Source of the DNA: Thermodesulfobacteriota bacterium
GTDB taxonomy: Bacteria; Desulfobacterota; Syntrophorhabdia; Syntrophorhabdales; JANXAF01
NCBI GenBank assembly: GCA_025062045.1
Contig: JANXAF010000005.1
Location: 1 to 64,000 of the forward strand
Reading direction: 5' to 3'
Length of the DNA: 64,000 nucleotides
A model generated the notes under the pieces. The model was not told where the DNA came from. It was given only the letters and a program-made list of their open reading frames with translations, and searched no databases. Shown piece after piece: positions 1-11,816 of the stretch. The translations under genes and the position numbers were made by a program. Position 1 is the stretch's first letter. Every line of letters starts with the position of its first letter.

Positions 1-279
1 GTCTTTTAAATTCTTTGCCTTCTCGGCCAATTCCAAATGTTCTTTTCTATGCCAGAAAAGTCCTGGAAATCCGTACTGTTCCATGAGTTTCTCCTCTGTT
101 GAAAAATGATATGCCGTATAGTGGATTAGCTCTCCCAAAATCTTTCCCATAATCTCCTTCGCTTTTCCTTCCTTCATGGCATCAAAGAGATCATTCACCA
201 ACTGAAATAGCTTCTTGTGCTGTTCGTCACAGATTTTGACATTGGTTTTGTTTTTATCTGTCCACTCGATGAATGGCAT
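1..279 (-). CDS. Bacteriohemerythrin, partial at window edge
   Basis: This frame is open for 93 codons from an ATG at 279 to the window edge, so the C-terminus is missing. AGGAGG sits five bases before the ATG. Hemerythrin ligand positions are visible: H21 in DEQHKKLF, H58 and E62 in HFSTEE, and H77 and H81 in HRKEH. In this family such residues bind a di-iron centre that carries or senses O2. The protein has no signal peptide and is probably cytoplasmic, where an anaerobe would use it for oxygen binding or sensing. No neighbour on its 5' side suggests an operon. Confidence 0.88.
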   Translation of the reverse strand, partial: MPFIEWTDKNKTNVKICDEQHKKLFQLVNDLFDAMKEGKAKEIMGKILGELIHYTAYHFSTEEKLMEQYGFPGLFWHRKEHLELAEKAKNLKD

Positions 280-1350
280 TTATACCTCCTTTTGCTAGAA
301 TTCTCGGTTATTATCGTCAAAAAACGAAAAGAGTTAAGGACTCGCTAGGGCTCCGTCCGTAGTTTGACTGGTATTTAGAAACGTGAACCGACATAAAACG
401 TAGCTGCTTCTTTAAAAAAATGTGTAGATGACGCACTACATCGTCAAAGCCAACTTGATAGTGATGTAGGCGTACTGGCATCGCTTTCAATAGAATACCT
501 TTTTTAGATTCGTCGTCTAAATGATAGGCCCTAGGAAAATAGAAGAATCAGAGCTTATTTTGAGATCTTTTTGTTCATAGTTGGACCGATTGTGACCCGA
601 GTCCATGATAAAAACTTGATCGACAGGGAAAAAGTTGGCCATCACACCTAAAGTGCAGTCTTCTACAAACTAGCCTCAAAAGTGAGCCCAGCAGAACTAT
701 GGAAAATTTTGAAAAATAATTGAACGCAGTGAGATAATTCTAACGACAAAAATAAGCCAATTTTTTATAGTACCGCAAGGTCTTCCGCGGAAGGTTTTAA
801 ACCTCATCTGCTGTCGAGTTCGTCAAAAGGGTACCTCGCCTTCATCGAATCTGATTGATTTTTAGGCAGTGATGGAATTTTTAGGTTTTTTGGTTTCAAG
901 CTCTTTAAAATTCCAATTTTTTCTCTGAATAAAAAAATGCCCAACTTTTGCTTAGTCTTTTTCACTTTTACAGGTGACAGACCAATTGGTTAGATTGTAA
1001 AAAATTCGGAAAAAACCCGCATTAGAGAACTAACGGACAGCAACTTAATAAGTCGAACCAAAACTTGACTAAAAGGAAACCGTGAAATGATCTCTCATCT
1101 TCAACGTACCACTGTGTTTCCAAAACGGGAATTATTGGTGAAGTCCCGACGCACGGCAGATATTTATTCAAACCCTAGTGACGTAGAAAAGAAAGCTGAC
1201 ATTGGTATTTGTCCTGAGTTTCCTGAAGGGTAAATGTATAGTAGAAAAAACCCTCGCGATTCGATTTGTCAATGTGGTTTTCTTTGTCTCTTTTACGTTC
1301 AGCTACAGTAGGCAGGACTTCAAACCAGGGCTTACTTTAATACTTTAATA
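280..1350. other. Gene-free stretch, about 1.07 kb
   Basis: I find no credible reading frame on either strand, no tRNA and no strong hairpin-plus-T terminator. The only simple repeat is ACTTTAAT twice in tandem at 1334-1349. Stop codons are dense in all frames. It lies between the hemerythrin gene and a truncated TRAP permease, and I read it as decayed sequence, without being able to name the source. Confidence 0.6.
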
Positions 1351-1513
1351 CTTTTTTTCAACCTTGTGGTCGAGGGAGCTCTGATATTCCTCTCATTGAA
1401 GGCGACCGGATGGGAGCTAGGATTGTTTCTGCCTTTCCCCGTATTTGTGATAAATAATCCAACCGTTTCTCGGACATCTTCTTCCAGAGCCGTTTTACTG
1501 TCATTCTCTTGGA

Positions 1514-2920
1514 GTGTCTAAGACCATTTCCAAACTGGCCATAGCTTTGGAAAGTGGAATATACCAATTTCTCCCTATCTCGACTAATTACATTTTTCTT
1601 TTCGCCGTCTTCGGATGTCTCTTGCAAGCTCTCGGTGGAACAGACTTCTTCATGGAGTGTGCTCGGCTCATTTCGCGGAAGCTCAGGGGTGGACCGGCGA
1701 TGATGGCTGTTGTCAGTAGCGCTATGGTAGGGACGGTCACTGGAAGCGGAGCTGCAAATGTTCTGATCACCGGCACGTTTACAATACCGCTTATGAAGAA
1801 ACACGGATACACACCTGAGCAGGCAGGCGCTATTGAGGCTGCCGCGGTAAGCGGCGGACAAATAATGCCACCTATCATGGGCATGGTGGCCTTCGGGATG
1901 GCGGGACTAACAGGAATCCCCTACACTTACATATGCATAATGGCAGTGATTCCGGCCCTTATTTACTTTTTTAACTGTGGCATGTACGTATACCTCCTCT
2001 CCGGCAAACTCCAGATTGGAAAAGCAGTTTCAGGTCCGGCTATTTCGAAGAAGAAGCTATTTTTGTCGTCACTCTGGTTTCTGGTACCCTTTACCGTGAT
2101 AGTTGCGCTTCTTGCCGCAGGACGTACTGTCATGTTTGTTGCCTTTTGGGCGAATGTGTCTTTGATATTACTTGCTGTTCTTACTAAAAAGAGTCTTACA
2201 GCACTTTTTAAAGGACTGGTAGAGGGTGCCATAGCAGGTGCGGGCATTGCGTCATCCGTTGCGGCCGTTGGCATGATAGCAACAACTTTCACCACGAGCG
2301 GTCTAGGTGTAAAAATGGCGTCAGGAATTGAAGTTTGGTCAGGCGGTAGTCTTTTTTTCGCCCTTTTGATAATTTGGGCAGTATGCATAATTCTCGGCAT
2401 GGTTGGACTTTCCCTTACCGCCTACATCATAGTTTCCCTTTTCGCTGTGCCTCCCTTGGTGAAAGTTGGGGTTCCTTTCGAGATAGCACATTTTTTTGTC
2501 ATGTATGTTGCTGTTTTTGCCTTTTTAACCCCGCCCGTTGCCGTTGTGGCCTTGATCGCAGCTAGAGTAGCTCAAGCAAATTACATAAGAACCGCTATGG
2601 AAGCCGTAAAGACTGCTTTTGCTGCCTACATTTTGCCCTTTGCTTTTCCGTACTGTCGCCTTCTGCTGCTTAGGCCTGTGGATCTTAAAGCTGAGATCTT
2701 AGAAGTCCTTTCCCTAGTTGTTGGACTTTTCAGTCTTCAAGTGGCATTCGTTGGACATTTTATTCGAAAATGTGATTTACTTCAGCGTGCCTTTGCTTTG
2801 ACGGCTTCTTCGCTTTTCTGCATGCTACTTTTTTTTGACAAATATATGTTGCTAATTCCTGCATTTGCCCTTTTGGGTATCAACCTATGGCTCAATCTCC
2901 GTGTATCGAACACGACTTAA
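1514..2920 (+). pseudogene. TRAP transporter fused permease (4TM/12TM), N-terminally truncated
   Basis: The 468 codons from GTG 1514 match the membrane core and C-terminus of fused DctQM-type TRAP permeases, which take up organic acids with a periplasmic receptor. Visible hallmarks are GTVTGSGAANV, the MPPIMG segment, and about ten hydrophobic helices. Family members are usually near 640-680 residues, so about 200 N-terminal residues are absent. No ribosome binding site precedes the GTG. Another frame (about 1357-1518) encodes a hydrophobic stretch with the spaced VE and GW residues seen upstream in this family, which suggests a frameshifted N-terminus. No receptor gene is adjacent. It is most likely a decaying gene, although the remaining frame is intact. 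Confidence 0.65.
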
Positions 2921-5178
<2,258 letters not shown>

Positions 5179-5643
5179 TGAGTTTAAAGAAAAGCTTTAG
5201 TATTTCTTCACACCTTTCTCTAAGTAAGCCGCCTTGGACTTCAACTTTGTGATTTAAGGGCAGACTATTTACATCTATCATCGAGCCAAAGGCACCTCTT
5301 TTTTTGTCGAAACACCCGAAAACAAGTCTTTTTATTCTTGATTCCACAATAGCACCGGCACACATGATGCAAGGCTCTTTTGTTACGTATAAAGTACAGC
5401 CTATTAGTCTGTAATTCCCTATTCTTTCCGTCGCCGAGGAAAGCGCAACAATTTCCGCGTGAGCATATGGTTTTGTGAGACTTATCGTCTGATTGTGACC
5501 TTTTCCGATAATCTGGCCGTCTTCTGACACAACTATAGCCCCAATTGGGACCTCTCCCGCTTGAAACGCTTCTTCAGCAAGTTTTACGCAAATCTCCATG
5601 TACGCTTTGTCATCCACAAAGAAAGTATACCTAGGTTCTAGCG

Positions 5644-6384
5644 CTAAATCAAATTATGTGACCGTAGGATCTCTATTAACTGTTTTGCGTTTTGAACGCT
5701 ATACGCGTAAGCATCGTTATTAAAGTAAACGTAAACATCCTTAGAGCGGTTCGCATATTCTTTTATTTTTTCTGCATCTGCCATTATCTCTTCATCTGTG
5801 TAACATGTTGCGTAATTGCCACCATGACCATGTCTCCGGATATAAATGTAGTCTGCCGTCAATGGGACTTCTTCAAGAAACGGTGGCCAGTCGGCGCTGC
5901 AAAAACTGAAATTGTTTTCTTCGAGCAGGTTTCTTACATCGTCGTTTATCCAGGACGGATGCCTAAATTCAAAAGCTGCTCTCACGTTGAAGGAAGAGAG
6001 TAGTTTTATGAAAATTTCTAGCTTTTTTAAGTCAAGCGGAAATCCGGGAGGAAACTGCCAGAGTGTGATTTCGAGTTTTTCACCAAGGGCTGAGGCGTTA
6101 TTGAAAAACGCCCGAAGTGGTTCCTCAATATCGGAGAGTCTTTTCATATGAGTGATGAGGCGGCTTCCTTTGACGGCAAAGGAAAAATCATTCGGAGTTT
6201 CTTTATACCATCTTTTGAACGTCGATTCTTTGGGAAGCCGATAAAAGGTGACATTCAGCTCGACTGTCTTAAAAACACCCGAGTAATACTCCAGCCATTT
6301 TCGCTGTGGCAAATCTTCAGGGTAGAATCTCTTTCTCCATCCGAAATAGTTAAAGCCGCTCGAACCGATTAGTATCTTAGGCAT
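5644..6384 (-). CDS. DUF72 (YecE-like) family protein
   Basis: This 246-residue protein matches the DUF72/YecE TIM-barrel-like family, recognised by the N-terminal GSSGFNYFGWRKRFYP, the ELNVTFYRLP segment and the C-terminal YVYFNNDAYAY. The biochemical role is not established. It starts at ATG 6384. Only 11 bases separate it from the RNase R stop, and 26 bases separate its stop from the tadA start, so the three are likely co-transcribed. Confidence 0.88.
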   Translation of the reverse strand: MPKILIGSSGFNYFGWRKRFYPEDLPQRKWLEYYSGVFKTVELNVTFYRLPKESTFKRWYKETPNDFSFAVKGSRLITHMKRLSDIEEPLRAFFNNASALGEKLEITLWQFPPGFPLDLKKLEIFIKLLSSFNVRAAFEFRHPSWINDDVRNLLEENNFSFCSADWPPFLEEVPLTADYIYIRRHGHGGNYATCYTDEEIMADAEKIKEYANRSKDVYVYFNNDAYAYSVQNAKQLIEILRSHNLI

Positions 6385-6395
6385 GAGCCCCCGAT

Positions 6396-8210
6396 TTAAT
6401 TTTTTCCAGTAAGCACAAACCTCAAAACTTTTCTTTCCACGTCTGCACTGACAACTTTGACCCTCACAATATCACCCAGAGTGAAGATTTTTTTCCTCCT
6501 TTTTCCCGCAAATACTGTGCCTTCTCTTTTGACCTCGTAGTGGTCGTCTACCATGTCAGAGAATAATACCACCCCTTCCACGAATACATCAAAGAGCTCG
6601 ACGAAAAAACCGAAAGGAGCTATGTGCGTTATAATACCAGAATACTCCTCGCCCAAATTGTCCTTCATAAAGAGAATTCTTACCCTGTCTTCTATTTCCC
6701 GTTCTATTTCCATTATGATCCTTTCCCTTTCTGAAAGATAACTTGCCATACTGTCAAGTTCTTCGTACGTGTATGGACTCTTTTTACCGGAAATGACTGC
6801 CTCTAAGATCCTATGACAGACAAGGTCAGGATACCTTCTTATGGGTGATGTAAAGTGGAGGTAACTTACAAGACCTAACCCATAATGGCCTCTGTTTACG
6901 GCACTGTACTTCGCCTGCTTCATAGATCTAAGTAGCAGCCTATTTAGAATAAACTCGTAGAACTTGTTTTTCGCACTCTCCAAAATCGCTTGAAGCCGCT
7001 TTATACCATTTTTGTTCCGATGAAGAGGAATTCCAAAGGATTTACAAAACTTTTCAAAAACCCTCAGTTTTTCATGTTCCGGCTCCTCGTGTACTCTAAA
7101 GAGAACAGCAATTTTTTTTCTTTCGAGAAACTCTGCGACAGTTCTGTTTGCTAAAATCATGAATTCTTCTATTATCCTGTGTGAAAAGAGTCTCTTAGAC
7201 CGTAAAATGTTTTTCACGGCACCTTTAAGATCGATTATGATTTCAGGTTCAGGAAGATCGAAATCAAGACTACCCCTTTCGGATCTTCTCTCTAACAAAA
7301 CTTCAGTCAGTTCTTTCATCAATTCGAGATCTTTAAGTATGCCTTTGAGTCTTTTCCTCACTTGTTTGTCTTTCTCTATGATCGCAAGTTCCACTTCTTC
7401 ATACGTGAGCCTTTTTACGCTTCTGATTACCGATTTCTCAAATCTTGTCCTTTTCACGTTACCTTTTTTATCGAGTTCCATTATCACTGAGAAGCAGAGT
7501 CTATTTTTTTTTGGTTTTAAACTGCATAGATCGTCTGATAAGGCGGCAGGCAGCATGGGAATGACTGAGTCAGGAAAGTACACGCTCATACCACGCATGT
7601 TTGCTTCTTTGTCCAGAGCCGACCCTTTTGGGACATAGCTTCCTACATCCGCTATTGATACGTAGAGCCTGTAATGTCCGTCAGTTTTTTCAACGTACAC
7701 CGCGTCGTCGAAATCTTTGGCATTCTCACCGTCAATTGTGACGTGCCTTATGTGCGTAAGATCTATCCGATTCTTCGTGGATACTTTTCTTTCGAGAAGC
7801 TTTATCTCATCTTCTACGTTCTTTCCGAACCTTCTTGGAAGCCCATATTTGGCAATTACAAATTCTTTAATCTGATTGAGTGTTGAAATGGCGGGAAATA
7901 CCTTTGTAATTTCACATCCCCGATCTAGTTTTCTTGCCACCGCCAAAGCTTCCTCTATGAGTTTTTCTTTACTTTTTAAGATGACATACGAAGCGTACGG
8001 CTTCGCATCCGACTCAAGTGTGTATGTACTTCCGACCTTTTTTATGAAACCTGTTATGGTCTCTCTCTTTTTTTCCTGGGGAGAAAAAGAGTGTTCGGTA
8101 AAGATTTTATTTGTCTTTTTCTCTGTTTTATGTCTCTTTAATTTCTTAGATCTACGCTTAATATTTCGAATCCTCGTGATCGATTTTTTCCTATCCGACG
8201 TATATAACAT
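6396..8210 (-). CDS. rnr: Ribonuclease R (RNB family 3'-5' exoribonuclease)
   Basis: RNase R degrades structured RNA from the 3' end. The 604-residue protein has a lysine/arginine-rich start (residues 7-37), a shortened cold-shock/OB region, and the RNB catalytic core with its aspartate cluster (D160, D166, D168, D169 in IDGENAKDFDDA). The core also carries HFTSPIRRYPDL, and an S1 domain occupies about residues 525-600 (GIITHIAPFGFFVEL). It is much shorter than E. coli RNase R (about 813) because the N-terminal helix-turn-helix and one cold-shock domain are missing or reduced. Starts at ATG 8210 and leads the rnr-DUF72-tadA-tRNA run. Confidence 0.93.
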   Translation of the reverse strand: MLYTSDRKKSITRIRNIKRRSKKLKRHKTEKKTNKIFTEHSFSPQEKKRETITGFIKKVGSTYTLESDAKPYASYVILKSKEKLIEEALAVARKLDRGCEITKVFPAISTLNQIKEFVIAKYGLPRRFGKNVEDEIKLLERKVSTKNRIDLTHIRHVTIDGENAKDFDDAVYVEKTDGHYRLYVSIADVGSYVPKGSALDKEANMRGMSVYFPDSVIPMLPAALSDDLCSLKPKKNRLCFSVIMELDKKGNVKRTRFEKSVIRSVKRLTYEEVELAIIEKDKQVRKRLKGILKDLELMKELTEVLLERRSERGSLDFDLPEPEIIIDLKGAVKNILRSKRLFSHRIIEEFMILANRTVAEFLERKKIAVLFRVHEEPEHEKLRVFEKFCKSFGIPLHRNKNGIKRLQAILESAKNKFYEFILNRLLLRSMKQAKYSAVNRGHYGLGLVSYLHFTSPIRRYPDLVCHRILEAVISGKKSPYTYEELDSMASYLSERERIIMEIEREIEDRVRILFMKDNLGEEYSGIITHIAPFGFFVELFDVFVEGVVLFSDMVDDHYEVKREGTVFAGKRRKKIFTLGDIVRVKVVSADVERKVLRFVLTGKN

Positions 8211-8330
8211 GAATCAGCCATCCTAGCCAAGCTTTCATTTGAGGGATCGCCACACGAGATCCAACCACGAGGATGGATCTTTAAAGTTCAAAATTTCGGA
8301 GATAACACGATCTTATGATCGTTTACGCCT

Positions 8331-8729
8331 TCACAAAAGATTATACTTCTTCAAAATCTCTGCAACTTTGCTATCTTCTTTGGCAAGCTCTTTGAGAGCT
8401 TCAAGGATGCTTTTTAGAGGACTTTCTCTTTCTAGATACTCTCTGGTTTCCCTTTTTGCTTCACGGAGCATGGTTCTTCTATCCCAAAGAGCCAAGGCTA
8501 TTACAACTCCAACCAGAGCAGTGAATATCCCTGAGAGGAGGTACAGGAAGTTATTCAGTTGTTCGAATCTTTTGTCTACAGCATCTCTGAATTCTTTAAT
8601 CGTAACATCGAGTCTTATGATCCTTTCTCTATCTTCCTGGGTGAAAGAAACTTCTTTTGCAAAAGAAAGTCCAAAGAGACTGAGTAATAAAGTTAGGATG
8701 ATCAATTGCTCTTTTATCCTTTTTCTCAT
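8331..8729 (-). CDS. Small secreted/membrane coiled-coil protein, copy 1
   Basis: This 132-residue protein has a signal-like hydrophobic N-terminus (residues 8-22, ending SFA), a charged helix with one DKRFEQL heptad, a transmembrane helix (LSGIFTALVGVVIALALW), and a charged cytoplasmic-type tail. It starts at ATG 8729. It is nearly identical to the copy at 8777-9217, apart from two missing heptads and a few substitutions. I do not know a function. The plan resembles small coiled-coil, membrane-anchored proteins that I recall from thermophilic bacteria. Confidence 0.82.
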   Translation of the reverse strand: MRKRIKEQLIILTLLLSLFGLSFAKEVSFTQEDRERIIRLDVTIKEFRDAVDKRFEQLNNFLYLLSGIFTALVGVVIALALWDRRTMLREAKRETREYLERESPLKSILEALKELAKEDSKVAEILKKYNLL

Positions 8730-8776
8730 TAGAAAGCCTCCAGTTTAGCGTTCTTATCTCTTTTTAGCTTCCCATT

Positions 8777-9217
8777 TCACAAAAGATTATACTTCTTCAA
8801 GATCTCTGCAACTTTGCTATCTTCTTTGGCAAGTTCTTTGAGAGCTTCAAGGATGCTTTTTAGAGGGCTTTCTCTTTCTAAGTACTCTCTGGTTTCCCTT
8901 TTGGCTTCACGGAGCATGGTTCTTCTATCCCAAAGAGCCAAGGCTATTACGACTCCAACCAGAGCAGTGAATATCCCTGAGAGGAGGTACAGGAAGTTAT
9001 TCAGTTGTTCGAATCTTTTGTCTACTTGTTCGAATCTTTTGTCTACTTGTTCGAATCTTTTGTCTACAGCATCTTTGAATTCTTTAATCGTAGCATCGAG
9101 TCTTATGAGTCTTTCCCTATCTTCTTGGGTGAAAGAAGCTTCTTTTGCAAAAGAAAGTCCAAAGAGACTGAGTAATAAAGTTAGGATGATCAATTGCTCT
9201 TTTATCCTTTTTCTCAT
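8777..9217 (-). CDS. Small secreted/membrane coiled-coil protein, copy 2 with expanded heptads
   Basis: A 146-residue paralogue of the preceding gene, with the same signal-like N-terminus, transmembrane helix and tail. It carries three DKRFEQV/L heptads where copy 1 has one. The start is ATG 9217, matching the copy 1 start. An upstream in-frame extension is possible but has no counterpart in copy 1. The two genes are 47 bases apart and almost identical, so this is a recent tandem duplication followed by repeat expansion or contraction. Function unknown. Confidence 0.82.
   Translation of the reverse strand: MRKRIKEQLIILTLLLSLFGLSFAKEASFTQEDRERLIRLDATIKEFKDAVDKRFEQVDKRFEQVDKRFEQLNNFLYLLSGIFTALVGVVIALALWDRRTMLREAKRETREYLERESPLKSILEALKELAKEDSKVAEILKKYNLL
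9005..9067. repeat. Three perfect 21-bp tandem repeats inside the coding sequence
   Basis: The unit TTGTTCGAATCTTTTGTCTA plus C occurs three times head to tail at 9005-9025, 9026-9046 and 9047-9067. Each unit encodes one seven-residue coiled-coil heptad (DKRFEQV type) on the minus strand. The neighbouring paralogue holds a single copy at 8559-8579. The length keeps the frame and the heptad register, so copy-number change would lengthen the coil without breaking the protein. Confidence 0.97.
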
Positions 9218-9400
9218 TCCGAAACCTCCGATTTTTTCGCGGGTACGATGTATATACCACGTTGAATATTCCGAAAAAAGGCATGTTTTTAAAACTACGC
9301 AGCCCATCTTTCACCTTTATTTTTGCCCATTCGGTCCTAATATTCAAGGTGGAGGACTAAAAACTTTACTTTTTTCGGACTTTGGTGGTGTAATTTTTTT

Positions 9401-10234
9401 GTGATCGAGGCGGAAAACCTAACAAAAACTTACGGAAGGATATCTGCATTAAATGGGGTTTCTTTCAGAATCCGAAGCGGTGAAATTTATGGACTTTTGG
9501 GACCCAACGGCGCCGGAAAAACGACCATAATAAAAATCCTTACGACTGTCTCTAAACCGGATTACGGAAGAGCAACTATCTTCGGTTTTGACGTAGTCAA
9601 ATCCCCAGAAAAGGTAAAAAGCCTCATCTCGTGTGTCCCACAAGAGAATAACCTCGACAGGGAACTTACCGTGTACGAGAACCTCTTGATATACGGTATG
9701 CTTCATAAGGTTAAAAATTTAAAAGCTAAGGTGGAAGAAGCATTAGAGCGGTTCGACCTCAAGGAGAGAAAAAATGATCACGTTTCCCAACTTTCGGGAG
9801 GTATGCAGAGAAGGCTTCTTTTGATTAGAGCTCTTATTTCTGACCCGAAGATTTTATTCCTTGACGAACCAACAACAGGACTTGATCCACAAATAAGAAG
9901 GCAGATATGGGATTTAATAAGAAGAGCCAAGTTGGAAGGAAGGACAGTTATTCTCACCACCCACTACATAGAAGAGGCAGACACTTTATGTGACAGGGTC
10001 GGAATTTTAAATAGAGGACGCCTAATTGCGGAAGGGAGTCCTTGGGAGCTAAAGCGTACCGTAGGAAATTTCGTATTAGAGAAACTCGACGGTGACGGTA
10101 GACTCATCCAACAAATTTTCAGGACTGAGGAAGAAGCTTACGCAAATGCGAAAAAGTTGGGTCCACCGTTTACTGTCAGACAGTCGAACCTTGAAGACGT
10201 CTTTATCAAACTCACTGGGGAGAGAATAGATTGA
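9401..10234 (+). CDS. ABC transporter ATP-binding protein (DrrA/CcmA type)
   Basis: A 277-residue ATPase of an ABC-2 exporter. Walker A is GPNGAGKTT (about residues 34-42), the signature is LSGGMQRR, Walker B is ILFLDEPTTGLD and the H-loop is TTHYIEEA. A short C-terminal regulatory part follows. It starts at GTG 9401, just downstream of a possible promoter, which leaves almost no 5' leader. Its stop overlaps the TTG start of the permease gene, so the two are translationally coupled. The substrate cannot be read from sequence; a drug, lipid or polysaccharide is possible. Confidence 0.93.
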   Translation: MIEAENLTKTYGRISALNGVSFRIRSGEIYGLLGPNGAGKTTIIKILTTVSKPDYGRATIFGFDVVKSPEKVKSLISCVPQENNLDRELTVYENLLIYGMLHKVKNLKAKVEEALERFDLKERKNDHVSQLSGGMQRRLLLIRALISDPKILFLDEPTTGLDPQIRRQIWDLIRRAKLEGRTVILTTHYIEEADTLCDRVGILNRGRLIAEGSPWELKRTVGNFVLEKLDGDGRLIQQIFRTEEEAYANAKKLGPPFTVRQSNLEDVFIKLTGERID

Positions 10235-10968
10235 GCTGGTACCCCATATTCTTAAGGGAGATGATTATCTTTAGAAGGCGGCTTTTGCGTCTCGGATACA
10301 TCTTTTCTACTCTCATAGTTCCCATTATCTATCTTTTTGCTTTCGGTCTTGGTATAGGAAGGAGTTTTAGAATCAGTGAATATGACTATTTAGGTTTTTT
10401 AATACCCGGGCTTTGCGCTCTAAGTTCCATGAATAACTCTTACACTTGGGTAGCAAATGGCATAAATTTTAATAGGCTCTATAGCAAGGGATTTCAAATG
10501 CTTATACAGTCACCAATAAGTCCCACATCCATCGTTCTGGGTCACGTTTTTTCAGGCGTTGTCAAAGGGCTCTTCGCCGCCTCTCTCATAATCGTTGTAG
10601 GCTATCTTACTGGTGGTATCCGTGGATTGAGTTGGTTATTCTGTTTTGCTCTCATCGTGAACTCTTTTATGTTTGCAAGCCTCGGCGTAATAGTCGGTAT
10701 GATCACGAAATCCCACGAAGATACGGCGACTTACTCGAACTTTCTCATAATTCCGATGGGCTTTTTTTCAGGAACGTTTTTTCCTGTTGATAAAGTCCCC
10801 GCAATCTTTAAACCCGCATTATACGTTATGCCTCTCACCCACACAAACATACTTATCCGGAAAGACTGTTTGGATATTTCGGGACTTCTCTCTTTCGGTA
10901 CGATTCTCCTTTACACCTTGTTTTTCTTCTTGGTGGCTGTAAAACTTGTGAGGGACTACTCTGAGTGA
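10231..10968 (+). CDS. ABC-2 type transporter permease
   Basis: This 245-residue integral membrane protein has about six hydrophobic helices and the ABC-2 pattern near the C-terminus (GFFSGTFFPVDKVP followed by a PLTH segment). It would form the channel of the exporter with the preceding ATPase. The start codon is TTG 10231, overlapping the upstream stop. The stop in turn overlaps the GTG start of the amidohydrolase, which makes a tight three-gene unit. Confidence 0.9.
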   Translation: MSWYPIFLREMIIFRRRLLRLGYIFSTLIVPIIYLFAFGLGIGRSFRISEYDYLGFLIPGLCALSSMNNSYTWVANGINFNRLYSKGFQMLIQSPISPTSIVLGHVFSGVVKGLFAASLIIVVGYLTGGIRGLSWLFCFALIVNSFMFASLGVIVGMITKSHEDTATYSNFLIIPMGFFSGTFFPVDKVPAIFKPALYVMPLTHTNILIRKDCLDISGLLSFGTILLYTLFFFLVAVKLVRDYSE

Positions 10969-11816
10969 GTTCAAAAATATTTGATTTTCACACTCATATC
11001 TTTCCGGAAGAGATCATCAGAAAAAAAGAGATGATAATGGAAAGAGAACCTGCTTTTTCGCTCCTTTACGGCAAAAAAAATTCAAAGCTTGTAAGCCTTG
11101 AAGGCCTCACAAGCTACATGGATGAGGAAGGTATCTCAGTAGCCGCCATACTTTCTTTTCCATTTAAGGATAAAGGACTTTTAAACCTTTGCAACGACTA
11201 CATAGTTTCGGTCTCAAAAGACAGGAGATTTTTACCGTTTATAATGCTCGATCTGAATGACGAGAAGTGGTCGCAAAACGAAGTAGAGAGATGTTTTTCT
11301 GCGGGTGCCGTAGGAATTGGGGAAGTTGCTTCTTACGACAGAGAGTTTGGAGTAAATGATTTTAAATTACTCGATTCCATCGCTCCTTTCTTAAGAGAAA
11401 AGAAAGCCATCTTGGTGCTCCACGTAAATGAACCCGTAGGGCATAATTATGCGGGAAAAACGTCCGTCAATTTCAACTCTCTTTACAAGTTCATTGAAAG
11501 AAACAGAGATCTTAAAATTATTTTGGCCCATATGGGAGGTGGAATCTGCTTCTACGAATTTATGCCAGAGGTAAAAGAACTCTTCCAGAATGTCTTTTAC
11601 GATATGTCTGCTACTCCTTACCTTTACACCGACGAGGTATATTCCTTTATTGCCAACTATATTTCAGAGAAGGTTATTTTCGGATCAGACTTTCCTTTGC
11701 TTAGGTACTCACGGTATGTGGACGGTCTTCGTAAGATACGCGAAGAAAAACGGCAACTCGTTCTTTTTAAAAACGCCCAAAGACTTTTGGCGTCAGTTAC
11801 CGAGTACAAGCTTTAG
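10965..11816 (+). CDS. Amidohydrolase-2 family metal-dependent hydrolase
   Basis: A 283-residue TIM-barrel hydrolase of the amidohydrolase-2 type. The N-terminal metal motif FDFHTHIF is at about residues 6-13. Further probable ligands are in VLHVNEP, LAHMGGG and the late FGSDFPL. The family includes decarboxylases and lactonases acting on ring or carboxylic substrates, and the substrate here is unknown. It is coupled to the ABC exporter genes by a four-base overlap. Its 3' end overlaps rnc on the other strand by 24 bases. Confidence 0.85.
   Translation: MSSKIFDFHTHIFPEEIIRKKEMIMEREPAFSLLYGKKNSKLVSLEGLTSYMDEEGISVAAILSFPFKDKGLLNLCNDYIVSVSKDRRFLPFIMLDLNDEKWSQNEVERCFSAGAVGIGEVASYDREFGVNDFKLLDSIAPFLREKKAILVLHVNEPVGHNYAGKTSVNFNSLYKFIERNRDLKIILAHMGGGICFYEFMPEVKELFQNVFYDMSATPYLYTDEVYSFIANYISEKVIFGSDFPLLRYSRYVDGLRKIREEKRQLVLFKNAQRLLASVTEYKL

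Noticed and set aside
280-1350. Reading the gene-free region backwards without complementing it, after seeing one fairly long open frame
   Set aside because: A frame of about 50 codons is expected by chance over six such frames in 1 kb, other parts soon meet stops, and no protein family emerged.
1358-1861. A 167-codon minus-strand frame opposite the TRAP permease
   Set aside because: It is the complement of the hydrophobic TRAP frame and has no family resemblance.
8777-9307. Longer start for coiled-coil copy 2, adding about 30 residues
   Set aside because: The extra residues hide the signal-like N-terminus and have no counterpart in copy 1; ATG 9217 aligns with the copy 1 start.
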